Positions 34,075 to 42,428 of a stretch of DNA of 64,000 bases are shown here, in pieces (the stretch's first letter is position 1; each line of letters opens with the position of its first letter). The position numbers and the translations under genes were made by a program. The DNA lies in contig NZ_CP095390.1 in NCBI RefSeq assembly GCF_023008585.1, forward strand, positions 1,674,001 through 1,738,000. The letters run 5' to 3'. A model generated the notes under the pieces. That model did not search any database, was not told the origin of the DNA, and worked only from the letters and a program-made list of their open reading frames with translations. The DNA is from Natribaculum breve (GTDB taxonomy: Archaea > Halobacteriota > Halobacteria > Halobacteriales > Natrialbaceae).

Positions 34075-36337
34075 AGCCCGCGAGGAGAAAGCCGCCTCCA
34101 TCCGTCACCTCCTCGAGACCGAGGGTGACGCGGTCGCAGAGAACACGCAGGGGTTCAACCAGGGCCGGTACGAGTCGGTCGCCGAACTCGAGGAGTACGA
34201 GGCGCTGAAAGACGAGGCGCGTGCGATCAAGGAGGACGCCATCGAGCGCCTGCCGGAACTGATCGACGAACTGACCGAGACCGTCGAGGCAAACGGCGGG
34301 ACGGTCTACCTCGCCGACGACGCGGCAGACGCCAACCGCTACGTTCGGGAGGTCGCCGCCGAGAAGGAAGCCGACTGCCTCGTGAAGTCCAAATCGATGA
34401 CCAGCGAGGAACTCGAGGTCAACGAGGCCCTCGAGGCCGACGGCGTCGAGGTGATCGAGACCGACCTCGGCGAGTGGGTCCTGCAGGTCGCCGAGGAGGC
34501 ACCCTCCCACCTCATCGCGCCGGCGATCCACAAGTCCCGCGAGGAGATCGCCCGCCTCTTCAACGCCCAGTTCGACCCCGACGAACCGCTCGAGACGGCC
34601 GAGGAGTTGACGACGTTCGCCCGCGAGTGGCTGGGCGAGCACATCCGGGACGCCGACGTGGGGATGACGGGAGCGAACTTCATCACCGCCGACTCGGGGA
34701 CGATCGTGCTGGTCACGAGCGAGGGCAACGCGCGCAAGACGGCGGTCGTCCCGGACACGCACGTCGCGGTCGCGGGCGTCGAGAAGATCGTCCCCTCGGT
34801 CGAAGACGTCGCGCCCTTCGTCGAACTCATCGGCCGGTCGGGGACGGGTCAGGACATCACCTCGTACGTCTCCTTCCTGACGCCGCCGGTCGAGTCGCCG
34901 GTCGTCGACTTCGACGAACCGGACGTGCCGTTCGACGAGCGCGACGACGACCGGGAGTTCCACCTCGTGTTGATCGACAACGGTCGGCTGGCCATGCGCG
35001 AGGACGAGCACCTCCGGGAGACGCTGTACTGCATCCGCTGTTCTGCGTGTGCGAACTCGTGTGCGAACTTCCAGTCCGTCGGCGGCCACGCCTTCGGCGG
35101 CGAGACCTACACCGGCGGCATCGCCACCGGCTGGGAGGCCGGCGTCTACGGGTACGACAGCGCCGCCGAGTTCAACGACCTCTGTACCGGCTGCTCGCGC
35201 TGCGTGAACCAGTGTCCGGTGAAGATCGATATCCCGTGGATCAACACCGTCGTCCGCGATCGACTCAACCGCGAGGGCGACGACGGACAGTTCGAGTTCG
35301 TCTACGACGAACTCGTCCCCGACGAGGAACCCGGCGGCGTCGACCTCCAGAAGCGGCTGTTCGGCAACTTCGAGACGCTCGCGAAACTCGGCAGCGCCAC
35401 TGCACCCCTCTCGAACTGGCTCGCGACCCTCGGCCCCGTTCGTCGCGGACTCGAGCGCGTCGTCGGCGTCGACGCCGGCCGGCCACTGCCGTCGTTCGAG
35501 CGCGAGACGCTCCGGGACTGGTTCGAGAGGCGAGGCGGCCACGCCGCCTCGAGAGAGCGAGCGGCGGAACCGCGAGCAGGGCGAGGTGGCCACGCCGCCT
35601 CGAAAGAGCGAGGCGACCGCGAGGTCGTCCTCTACCCCGACGTCTACACGAACTACGTCGACGTCGCCCGCGGGAAAGCCGCCGTCAGGGTCCTCGAGGC
35701 GCTCGGCGTCGACGTTCACGTTCCCGCCGTCCCCGAGAGCGGTCGCGCCCCGCTCTCGCAGGGGATGGTCGCGACCGCCGACGAGCGCGCCAGCGGCGTC
35801 TACGCCGCGCTGGCCGAACACCTCGACGCGGGCCGGGACGTCGTCGTCATCGAACCCTCCGACCTGGCGATGCTCCACCGCGAGTACGAGCGATTCCTCC
35901 CCGACGCCTCCTACGAGCGACTGCGCGAGAACAGCTACGAGGCCCTCGAGTACGTCTACGGGCTGCTCGAGAACGGGGCCGACCCGGACGCACTCCGGAC
36001 CGGCGACGAGGAGATCGCCTACCACTCCCACTGCCAGCAGCGGACCCTCGGGCTCGCCCCCTACACGCGGTCGGTTCTCGAACACTGCGGCTACGACGTC
36101 GTCGAGAGCGACGTCGAGTGTTGCGGGATGGCCGGGAGCTTCGGCTACAAGTCCGAGTACTACGAACTCAGTATGGACGTCGGCGAGCGCCTGGCAGACC
36201 AGTTCACCGCGCCGGAGACGAAAGACCGCGTGGTCGTCGCGACGGGGACCTCCTGTGGCGACCAGCTCGACGACCTGCTGCGTCGTGACTCGCGTCACCC
36301 CCTCGAGGTGCTCGATCCGGCGACGCCGGCCTACTGA
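34067..36337 (+). CDS. LutB-LutA fusion: LUD, 4Fe-4S and CCG domain lactate oxidase subunit
   Basis: 756 aa, GTG start overlapping lutC. Residues 40-300 are a LutB-type LUD domain (DVGMTGANFITADSGTIVLV). Two Fe-S motifs follow, CIRCSACANSC near residue 322 and CTGCSRCVNQCP near 373. The C-terminal part has the two CCG domains of LutA (SHCQQRTLG and CCGMAGSFGYKSEY). In most bacteria LutA and LutB are separate proteins. Residues about 489-522 are a tandem, palindrome-derived insert (RGGHAASRER and RGGHAASKER). The stop overlaps the convergent aldo/keto reductase stop. Confidence 0.9.
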   Translation: MSEAREEKAASIRHLLETEGDAVAENTQGFNQGRYESVAELEEYEALKDEARAIKEDAIERLPELIDELTETVEANGGTVYLADDAADANRYVREVAAEKEADCLVKSKSMTSEELEVNEALEADGVEVIETDLGEWVLQVAEEAPSHLIAPAIHKSREEIARLFNAQFDPDEPLETAEELTTFAREWLGEHIRDADVGMTGANFITADSGTIVLVTSEGNARKTAVVPDTHVAVAGVEKIVPSVEDVAPFVELIGRSGTGQDITSYVSFLTPPVESPVVDFDEPDVPFDERDDDREFHLVLIDNGRLAMREDEHLRETLYCIRCSACANSCANFQSVGGHAFGGETYTGGIATGWEAGVYGYDSAAEFNDLCTGCSRCVNQCPVKIDIPWINTVVRDRLNREGDDGQFEFVYDELVPDEEPGGVDLQKRLFGNFETLAKLGSATAPLSNWLATLGPVRRGLERVVGVDAGRPLPSFERETLRDWFERRGGHAASRERAAEPRAGRGGHAASKERGDREVVLYPDVYTNYVDVARGKAAVRVLEALGVDVHVPAVPESGRAPLSQGMVATADERASGVYAALAEHLDAGRDVVVIEPSDLAMLHREYERFLPDASYERLRENSYEALEYVYGLLENGADPDALRTGDEEIAYHSHCQQRTLGLAPYTRSVLEHCGYDVVESDVECCGMAGSFGYKSEYYELSMDVGERLADQFTAPETKDRVVVATGTSCGDQLDDLLRRDSRHPLEVLDPATPAY

Positions 36338-37128
36338 TTCCAGCCCGCTTCGTCGGGATCGATCAGCCGTTCGCCGCGGTCCAGTGCGTCGATCCGGGCG
36401 ACGTCCGCTGCCTCGAGGTCGATCTCGTGCCCCTCGAGGTTCTCCGCGACGTGCGTGCCCGTCGCCTTCGGAATCGCGACGACGCCCTCGCGCTGGGCGA
36501 ACCAGGCCATCGTCACCTGCGCCGGCGTCGCGTCGTAGGCGGCGGCGATCTCCTCGAGGTCCGCGCTTTCGGTCACCCGTCCCTGGATCAGCGGACAGTA
36601 GGCGACGAGCCCGACGTCGTGTTCGCGCGCGTACGAGAGCAGGTCGTCCTGTTGCAGCCACGGGTGGAGTTCGACCTGGTTCGCCAGGATCGGCGACTCG
36701 AGGATCTCGCGGGCCTGCTCGAGTTGCTCGACGGTGAAGTTGCTCACGCCGACGTGGCGCGTCAACCCGCGGTCGCGAGCCTCGTCGAACGCCGGCAGCG
36801 TCGTCTCGGGGTCGTAGGCGTCGGTCGGCCAGTGGACGTACAGCAGGTCGACGTAGTCGACGCCGAGTCGCTCGAGGCTCTCCTCGGTCGTCTCGAGGAC
36901 GTCGTCGGCCGAGAGGTTCGACGGGTGCACCTTCGTCGCGAGAAAGACCTCCTCCCGGGGGACGTCAGCCCGTTCGAGGGCCGTCCCGACCTCTCGTTCG
37001 TTGTCGTACATCTGTGCGGTGTCGACGTGGCGATAGCCCGCCTCGAGCGCCGCGACGACGCTCTCGATACACGTCTCGCCCTCGTGCCCGGAGGTTCCGA
37101 ATCCGGGCTCCGGGATGGAGTCAGTCAT
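36331..37128 (-). CDS. Aldo/keto reductase
   Basis: 265-aa TIM-barrel NADPH oxidoreductase. The catalytic tetrad is visible: Asp in HVDTAQMYDNE, the Tyr of the same segment, Lys in FLATKVHPSNL and His in LLYVHWPTDAY. C-terminal IPKATGTHVAENL binds the cofactor phosphate. It resembles 2,5-diketogluconate reductase-type enzymes; substrate unknown. The 3' end overlaps the lut operon by seven bases in convergent orientation. Confidence 0.93.
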   Translation of the reverse strand: MTDSIPEPGFGTSGHEGETCIESVVAALEAGYRHVDTAQMYDNEREVGTALERADVPREEVFLATKVHPSNLSADDVLETTEESLERLGVDYVDLLYVHWPTDAYDPETTLPAFDEARDRGLTRHVGVSNFTVEQLEQAREILESPILANQVELHPWLQQDDLLSYAREHDVGLVAYCPLIQGRVTESADLEEIAAAYDATPAQVTMAWFAQREGVVAIPKATGTHVAENLEGHEIDLEAADVARIDALDRGERLIDPDEAGWNQ

Positions 37129-37238
37129 CGTGACGCGGCTACGACTACCGGCCACTCGAGTTCCGGGGAACCGGCAAAGGACCGACCGCCGGGAGGAACG
37201 AACCGAGACGGACGGCGAAACAGGTACAGCGGGCAGTG

Positions 37239-38924
37239 TCAGCGGTCGACGCTTCCCAGCACGATGTCCAGGCTGCCGAGCGAGGCGATCAGGTCCGCGA
37301 CGTACTCGCCTTCGGCCATCTCCGGCAGCGCCGAGAGGTTGTGGAAACACGGACTGCGGATCTTGAACCGACCCGGCGAGTTCGTGCCGTCGGACCGAAT
37401 GTAGACGCCGAGTTCGCCTTTCGCGGACTCGACGGCGCGGTAGGTCTCGGTGTCCGCGTCCGGCTTGAGCGTCCGGGGGACGTTGCTCTGGACCGTCCGG
37501 TCGTCCTCGGGCCACTCCTCGAGCAAGTCGATACACTGCTCGATGATCTTCGCGGACTCCTCGATCTCCTGAATGCGAACGAGGACGCGGCTGTAGTTGT
37601 CACAGCCGTCCTCGGTGACGACGTTCCACTCGAGGTTCGGGTAGTAGCCGTAGGGGTCGTCCCGGCGCAGGTCGTAGTCGATCCCCGAACCGCGAGCGAC
37701 GGGGCCGGTACAGCCGTACTGCTTCGCGACCTCGGGTTCGAGAACGCCGGTGTCGACACACCGAAGCTGGAAGATCTCGTTGGTGACGATCAGGTCGTTG
37801 TACTCGTCCATCTTCGCCGGCAACCCGTTGAGGAAGTCCCGGACTTTCTCGAAGAACTCCTCGCGCGGTTCGGGCAGGTCCCACGCGACCCCGCCCAGCC
37901 GGAAGTAGTAGAACATCATCCGCTGGCCGGTGAGGTCCTCTAAGATGTTCTGGACGACCTCGCGATCGCGGAACGTGTACTGGAAGATCGCCGTGAAGTC
38001 GCCGAAGACGTCGAGACCGAAGGTGCCAAGCGCCAGGAAGTGTCCGAGCATTCGGCCGAACTCGACGGCCATCGTCCGCAACACCTGCGCGTACTCGGGC
38101 ACCTCGAGGTCGGCGAGGTCCTCGACCGTGCGGGCGATCGCCCACTCGTTGGGGAGGTTCGCCGTGTAGTCCCACCGGTTCGAGTAGGGGATGAGCTGGT
38201 ACCGGTACGTGCCCTGCTGGCACATCTGCTCTTCGCACCGGTGCAGGTAGCCGACGTCGGGGTCGACGTCGACGACCGTCTCGCCGTCCAGGGCCACTTT
38301 CAGGTGGAGGACGCCGTGTGTCGCTGGGTGGTGGGGCCCGATGTTGATGAACATCGTGTCCGACTCGACGTCCCTCCGGTCGGGTTGGATCGGGTTCGCG
38401 TGCGCGCCGTACCTGACGACCTGCGGTTTGTCCTGGTCGTAGTCGAGGCTGAGGGGGTGGCCCTGCCACGACTCCGGCAGCAGGATGCGCCGGAGGTCCG
38501 GGTTCCCGTCGTACTCGATGCCGACGAGGTCGTAGGCCTCGCGTTCGTGCCACTCGGCGGTACGGAAGACCGGTTCCGCGCTCTGACACACCGGTTCGTC
38601 TTTCGGCAGCGGGACGACGAGCGACACCTCGTGCGTTCGCTGGTCGAACTTCGTCAGGTGGACGATCGACTCGTAGCGATCCTCGTACTCCTCCGCGGTG
38701 AGACACGAGAGGTGGTCGAACCCCTCCTCCTCGCGTAACGTCGATAGCACCTCCTGGACGTCGTCCGGCCGGATCACGAACGCCGGTGCGTTCTTGTGAT
38801 CGTCTCGACCGATCGCGTACTCCGCGAGTACCTCCTCGAGGTCGCGCTCGTCGACGACGGCTTCGCGACGGTGGTCGAACTCGGGGTCGATTCGGTCGGG
38901 TTCTCGTTGTGGGGTTTCACTCAT
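37239..38924 (-). CDS. NADH-quinone oxidoreductase-like subunit C/D fusion (orphan NuoCD)
   Basis: 561 aa. Residues 1-170 match NuoC (AEWHEREAYDLVGIEYDGNPDLRRIL) and about 185-561 match NuoD (FINIGPHHPATHGVLHL, the CEEQMCQQGTYRYQLIPYSNR region, GCTGPVARGSGIDYDLR). The fused CD form is usual in haloarchaea. No other nuo genes flank it: the neighbours are an aldo/keto reductase and a membrane protein. It is either a displaced single copy or an extra paralogue. Start ATG 38924 is preferred over an upstream ATG 18 codons earlier because NuoC homology begins after it. Confidence 0.9.
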   Translation of the reverse strand: MSETPQREPDRIDPEFDHRREAVVDERDLEEVLAEYAIGRDDHKNAPAFVIRPDDVQEVLSTLREEEGFDHLSCLTAEEYEDRYESIVHLTKFDQRTHEVSLVVPLPKDEPVCQSAEPVFRTAEWHEREAYDLVGIEYDGNPDLRRILLPESWQGHPLSLDYDQDKPQVVRYGAHANPIQPDRRDVESDTMFINIGPHHPATHGVLHLKVALDGETVVDVDPDVGYLHRCEEQMCQQGTYRYQLIPYSNRWDYTANLPNEWAIARTVEDLADLEVPEYAQVLRTMAVEFGRMLGHFLALGTFGLDVFGDFTAIFQYTFRDREVVQNILEDLTGQRMMFYYFRLGGVAWDLPEPREEFFEKVRDFLNGLPAKMDEYNDLIVTNEIFQLRCVDTGVLEPEVAKQYGCTGPVARGSGIDYDLRRDDPYGYYPNLEWNVVTEDGCDNYSRVLVRIQEIEESAKIIEQCIDLLEEWPEDDRTVQSNVPRTLKPDADTETYRAVESAKGELGVYIRSDGTNSPGRFKIRSPCFHNLSALPEMAEGEYVADLIASLGSLDIVLGSVDR

Positions 38925-39116
38925 TCGATCGCCTCCCTGGAGGGCTCGAATCGCCGTCCCTGCTAGAGCATAGCGCATAGCACGAAAATGTATTTTGGTG
39001 ACGAAAACGGACGTTCACGCCGTCGAGACCGTTAACCGCGGCCAAACGGCAGGTCGTCTGTACTCCGTCGACGAGCGGTCGATATACAGAATAGGATGGG
39101 CCAGTAAGGGTCGGTC

Positions 39117-39638
39117 GTGTTCCCCGGCCGCCTTCGCTCTGCCTGGAACGCGCTCGTCACCGCCGCACTCGCCCCCGGCATCCTGAGCCACGAGTACGCC
39201 CACGTGCTCGCCTGTCGACTCTGCGCGGTCGACGTCCGCGCCACGCCCTCGTTGAACCCGTTCGGCGACGACGCGTACGTCGACCACGCCCCCGTCGACT
39301 CGTTCCGTACCGACTTCGCCATCGCGCTCGCGCCGCTGGTGGCGAACACCGCCCTCGGCATCGGTGCGTTCGCGCTCGCAGCGTCGGCGCTCTCGCCCCT
39401 GTCGACCCTCGTCGGTAGCTGGCTCGGGGCCTGTTTCGCGTTGACGGCGTTTCCCAGCCCGTCGGACACCGCCGACCTGGTCGGCCACGCCCGGTCGCTC
39501 CCGCCCCGGACGCGCCCGGTCGGCTACGCGATGGCCGTCTCCGTCCGCGCGCTCACCCGAACCCCCTTCGTCGCAGGGATGCTCGGTTACCTCTGGATCC
39601 TGGTTCTGTACGGCCTCGTCGGCGGGACGGCGTTCTGA
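39117..39638 (+). CDS. Small membrane metalloprotease-like protein with HExxH motif
   Basis: 173 aa, GTG start. Early in the chain, ILSHEYAHVLACRL gives the HExxH zinc motif inside a hydrophobic helix. Three or four more membrane segments follow, and PFVAGMLGYLWILVL is near the end. That resembles the M50/DUF3267 group of intramembrane or membrane-bound zinc peptidases in a minimal form. The third zinc ligand is not obvious; an Asp in PSPSDTADLVGHAR is a candidate. Single gene, substrate unknown. Confidence 0.65.
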   Translation: MFPGRLRSAWNALVTAALAPGILSHEYAHVLACRLCAVDVRATPSLNPFGDDAYVDHAPVDSFRTDFAIALAPLVANTALGIGAFALAASALSPLSTLVGSWLGACFALTAFPSPSDTADLVGHARSLPPRTRPVGYAMAVSVRALTRTPFVAGMLGYLWILVLYGLVGGTAF

Positions 39639-39744
39639 CGCTTCCGGACTCGCGTCATCACTCCCTGCGGAACGGCGTGCTAATGGGGCTCTGACGTCAC
39701 TCCAGGAAACCCACAACCGGATCTACAGAGGACAGTACAGACTC

Positions 39745-39900
39745 GATCACGGTCTCACGTCCGCACCGCGGCGACGGCGTCTCGCGTGCGATCGACGGCT
39801 GCCACGTGTCGTCCGGCAGTCTCATACGAACCGCTGTCCGTCCGTCTCGCAGCGACCGCCCGAACGTGGTCGCTGCGGAAAACGGAGACAGCAGCCCGTC
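39745..39900. repeat. Two adjoining dispersed palindromes (R2-like and R4)
   Basis: 39745-39825 is related to R2 in reverse (ends GTCCGGCAGT, shares CTCGCGTGCGATCGACG with 57886-57975). 39829-39900 is R4: CCGCTGTCCGTCCG, hairpin GCAGCGACC/GGTCGCTGC, and CAGCAGCCCGTC. The R4 end directly meets the stop codon of the next gene (TGAGACGGGCTGC on the minus strand). The 39639-39900 gap holds nothing else. Confidence 0.6.
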
Positions 39901-40635
39901 TCACTCGTCGCTCGAGTCGTCGACCTCCCGGTCGGTCAAACTCGGCAGATTCGGGTCGCGGTTGGGGTTGCGGCCGTACGCCGGCAGCGCGTCGTCGTCC
40001 AGTTGCTCTTGTAGCACCCGGCGGAGCCGGTTGAGGTTCGTGATGTCGAGACCGTGCTGAGCGGCGAGGCGCTTGAACGTACTCTCGTCGGTGACGTCGT
40101 GTGCCTTGTACTCCGCGAACAGTTCGTCCATCCGGTCGGGCGACAGCGAACTCACGTCGACGTCGTCCAGCCCGAAGTACGCGCGCCGGTCGACGTCGAC
40201 GACGTGGCGGATCACCACCAGCGCGACCTTGGGGATCGCCCGCTGGCTACCGAAGGCGGTGAGATCGATCTCGTCCATGATCCCCAGCGCGAGATCTCGC
40301 TGCCACGGCGTCAGGTCCAGGGCGTTACACAGCGCCTGGGTCGTTCGCAGCCGATCGAGGTGGTGGGCTCGCGCGCTGTGGCCGGCGGTCGCCGTGTGCT
40401 GTTCGTCGTGGAGGCGGCGGACGCTCTCCGAGAGGTCCGCCTCGGGCGACTCCGCACGGCCGATGACCGTCGCGCTGGGCGTGACGACGCCCCACCGGCG
40501 AACCGTCGCGTCGCGCTGGGCTGCCGCTCGAGAGATCGAACCCGCGCCAGGGCGGGTCTCGAGTCGTCGTTCACCGTCGTCGGTCGGGGGTCGCTGCCCG
40601 AGCGTCGTTCCCGACGAAACGCCGTCACCACTCAT
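39901..40635 (-). CDS. Probable DNA-directed RNA polymerase subunit epsilon (haloarchaeal)
   Basis: 244 aa. A disordered N-terminus of about 45 residues leads to RRWGVVTPSATVIGRAES and then a mostly helical core (RLRTTQALCNALDLTPWQRDLALGI, AFGSQRAIPKVALVVIRHVV) and an acidic tail. I recognise this as the protein annotated in haloarchaea as RNA polymerase subunit epsilon; the helical core is cyclin/TFB-like. Its role in the polymerase is poorly defined. Stop codon adjoins an R4 palindrome; the first copy of the 40.7-kb repeat array lies 91 bp upstream. Confidence 0.6.
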   Translation of the reverse strand: MSGDGVSSGTTLGQRPPTDDGERRLETRPGAGSISRAAAQRDATVRRWGVVTPSATVIGRAESPEADLSESVRRLHDEQHTATAGHSARAHHLDRLRTTQALCNALDLTPWQRDLALGIMDEIDLTAFGSQRAIPKVALVVIRHVVDVDRRAYFGLDDVDVSSLSPDRMDELFAEYKAHDVTDESTFKRLAAQHGLDITNLNRLRRVLQEQLDDDALPAYGRNPNRDPNLPSLTDREVDDSSDE

Positions 40636-40725
40636 ACAGGTGGTGGCTCACACGTAGAGACGGATAAACCCATCCCACGGGACCGAGACGCGGTAGCACG
40701 GCTCTCGAGTCGAGAACGAGCGCGG

Positions 40726-42236
40726 CGAAAATCCCTTCGTAGCTCTACCTTGTCACCAGAACCACTTAAAGAGACGAGACCGATCGTGGACACCACACTG
40801 GCCGCCGAAGCAGAATCGGCTACTCGAGGGAAGTCTGGGAAGCGATACGCTCGGCGAAACACTACCCGGTGAGAAACCCCCGTCTATAGCACTACCTTGT
40901 GACCAGAAGCACTTAAAGAAAATCGGATCGACGCCGTTCGACGCGAAGCCACCGTCGACCGCGCTACACGGAGAGCGCGAGGGCTCGCAGACGAGATAGC
41001 CGTCGAAAATCCCTTCGTAGCTTCACCTTGTCACCAGAACCACTTAAATGAGACCGGCACCTTCGGCTGGCACACCGACGTCGGTTCGGCCAGCGTCCGT
41101 CACTGAACGAGCTACTAGGTAGCTGCACATATACATACCGTCACTCATTGGACCGACGGCGACACGCGTAGCCATGAGCGATCGATCGCACGGACGCAGA
41201 CTGGCACCGACCCGACGAACACTGCTCGCCGGCGTGAGTATCACGCTGACCGCGCTGGCGGGCTGTCTCGATGGCGACGAGGAAAACGCCACGCCGAACG
41301 ATCACGACGACGGAGAAAACGTCAGCCAGAGTGACAACGGCGAGGAAAACACCACGTCTGACGACGAGGACTGCACGCTCGAGACTCAGGCAGAGACGGA
41401 GCTCGTCGTCGACGACGAGGAACTCCTCGAGGGTGGCGACGAGTTGGTCCGAAAGTTCACCGCTGTGGAGGGTGACACCGTCTACGTCGACGTCTCGGCG
41501 TCCGACCGTCAGAAGATCCGCCTCGAGATCGACACACCGGACGGCGAGACCGTCTACAGTGACGAGGGCGGGGCATTCGAGACGCGACAGACGTTCGAGA
41601 CGGGCGGGTCCGGGACGGTTCGCGTCACGAACCTCGGAGAGCGCGCGGAACCCGAGCGCGACGAACTGGCGAACGATCGGATGACCGTCCCCGCCGGAAA
41701 ATTGCTCGCCCCACAGTTCGACCTCGAGGCGGGCGAAACCCTCGAGTATCGCGTCCGGACGGTCGACGGCGCACGACCCACGCTCCGGATCGAGTCTGCC
41801 GACGGTGCCGTCCTCCGAGATCACGCCGTCGCCTCGGTCATCGACGACGAGTTCACTGCCGACGAGGACGGCCAGTACTACGTCTACGTCGAGAACACCG
41901 CGTCGATCACGTCGGGAGTGTGGGACTACACCTTCGCGCGCGTTACCGACGTCCCGCTCCCGACGACGGCGTCGCTGACCGTCGAACGCGAGTACGAGAC
42001 CGAAGTCGAAGTCTGCGAGTGAGCGCTATGCAGTGCGGGACTTCTTCGTTCGATCTCCCTCGAAAATTCCCTTCGTAGCTTCACCTTGTCACCAGAACCA
42101 CTTAAATGACGTCCGGGCCGGTCGGTGTCGACGAAACGGCACGAGAGACCGACGCCGATGGAGTAGCCACTGCGACGGGTGGACCCGACGAAAATGCCCT
42201 TCGTAGCTCTATCTTATCACCAGAGACACTTAAAGA
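40726..42236. repeat. Five-copy interspersed repeat array
   Basis: Five degenerate copies of one 45-50 bp sequence lie at 40726-40775, 40872-40920, 41004-41053, 42061-42109 and 42189-42236. The shared pattern is CGAAAAT(N)CCCTTCGTAGC, then YYACCTTGTCACCAGAAC, then CACTTAAA. Spacers are 96, 83, 1007 and 79 bp and are not alike. The long spacer holds the lipoprotein gene. In copies 1 and 5 one frame reads LRSSxLSPExLKE; copies 3 and 4 hit a stop right after the core. On the minus strand TTTAAGTGG resembles a TATA box. Not a CRISPR: too few, uneven and diverged. No other gene is credible in 40636-41173 or 42023-42428. Confidence 0.85.
41174..42022 (+). CDS. Tat-exported lipoprotein, unknown function (282 aa)
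   Basis: The N-terminus has a twin-arginine motif (TRRTLLAG), a hydrophobic stretch and a lipobox LAGC with the lipid-attachment Cys near residue 35. A disordered Asp/Asn-rich linker follows, then a beta-rich globular part with repeated Thr/Val/Asp strands (VYVDVSASDRQKIRLEIDTP, YYVYVENTASITSGVWDYTF) like the pre-peptidase C-terminal (PPC) fold. The last residues include a lone Cys. It is cell-surface exposed. It is the only gene inside the five-copy repeat array, lying between copies 3 and 4. Confidence 0.85.
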   Translation: MSDRSHGRRLAPTRRTLLAGVSITLTALAGCLDGDEENATPNDHDDGENVSQSDNGEENTTSDDEDCTLETQAETELVVDDEELLEGGDELVRKFTAVEGDTVYVDVSASDRQKIRLEIDTPDGETVYSDEGGAFETRQTFETGGSGTVRVTNLGERAEPERDELANDRMTVPAGKLLAPQFDLEAGETLEYRVRTVDGARPTLRIESADGAVLRDHAVASVIDDEFTADEDGQYYVYVENTASITSGVWDYTFARVTDVPLPTTASLTVEREYETEVEVCE

Positions 42237-42428
42237 GCGACTTGACGAGCGAGACGGAGGAGGGTCGATCGCGTCCCTGCTGGTCCACTCCGCGAGCCCG
42301 CCATCGACGGCGAGTGCGAGTGAAACGGCCGACCGAGACGCCTCTCGAGTCGGTCGGTTCGACGATCACGCCAGACAAAACGTCGGCTTCCGAAAGTCCT
42401 AATCACGCGCTACCCCGAGTACGTGGCA

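Noticed and set aside
33767-36661. 964-codon minus-strand frame opposite lutC and the lutB-lutA fusion
   Set aside because: Shadow of the real plus-strand genes, whose Fe-S and CCG motifs are unambiguous.
40726-42236. CRISPR array at the five-copy repeat
   Set aside because: Only five copies, diverged, with spacers from 79 to 1007 bp and no cas genes.
42106-42402. 98-codon plus-strand frame after repeat copy 4
   Set aside because: It starts inside the repeat, contains copy 5 as its only recognisable part, and its other residues look like random GC-rich translation. Possible but not supported.
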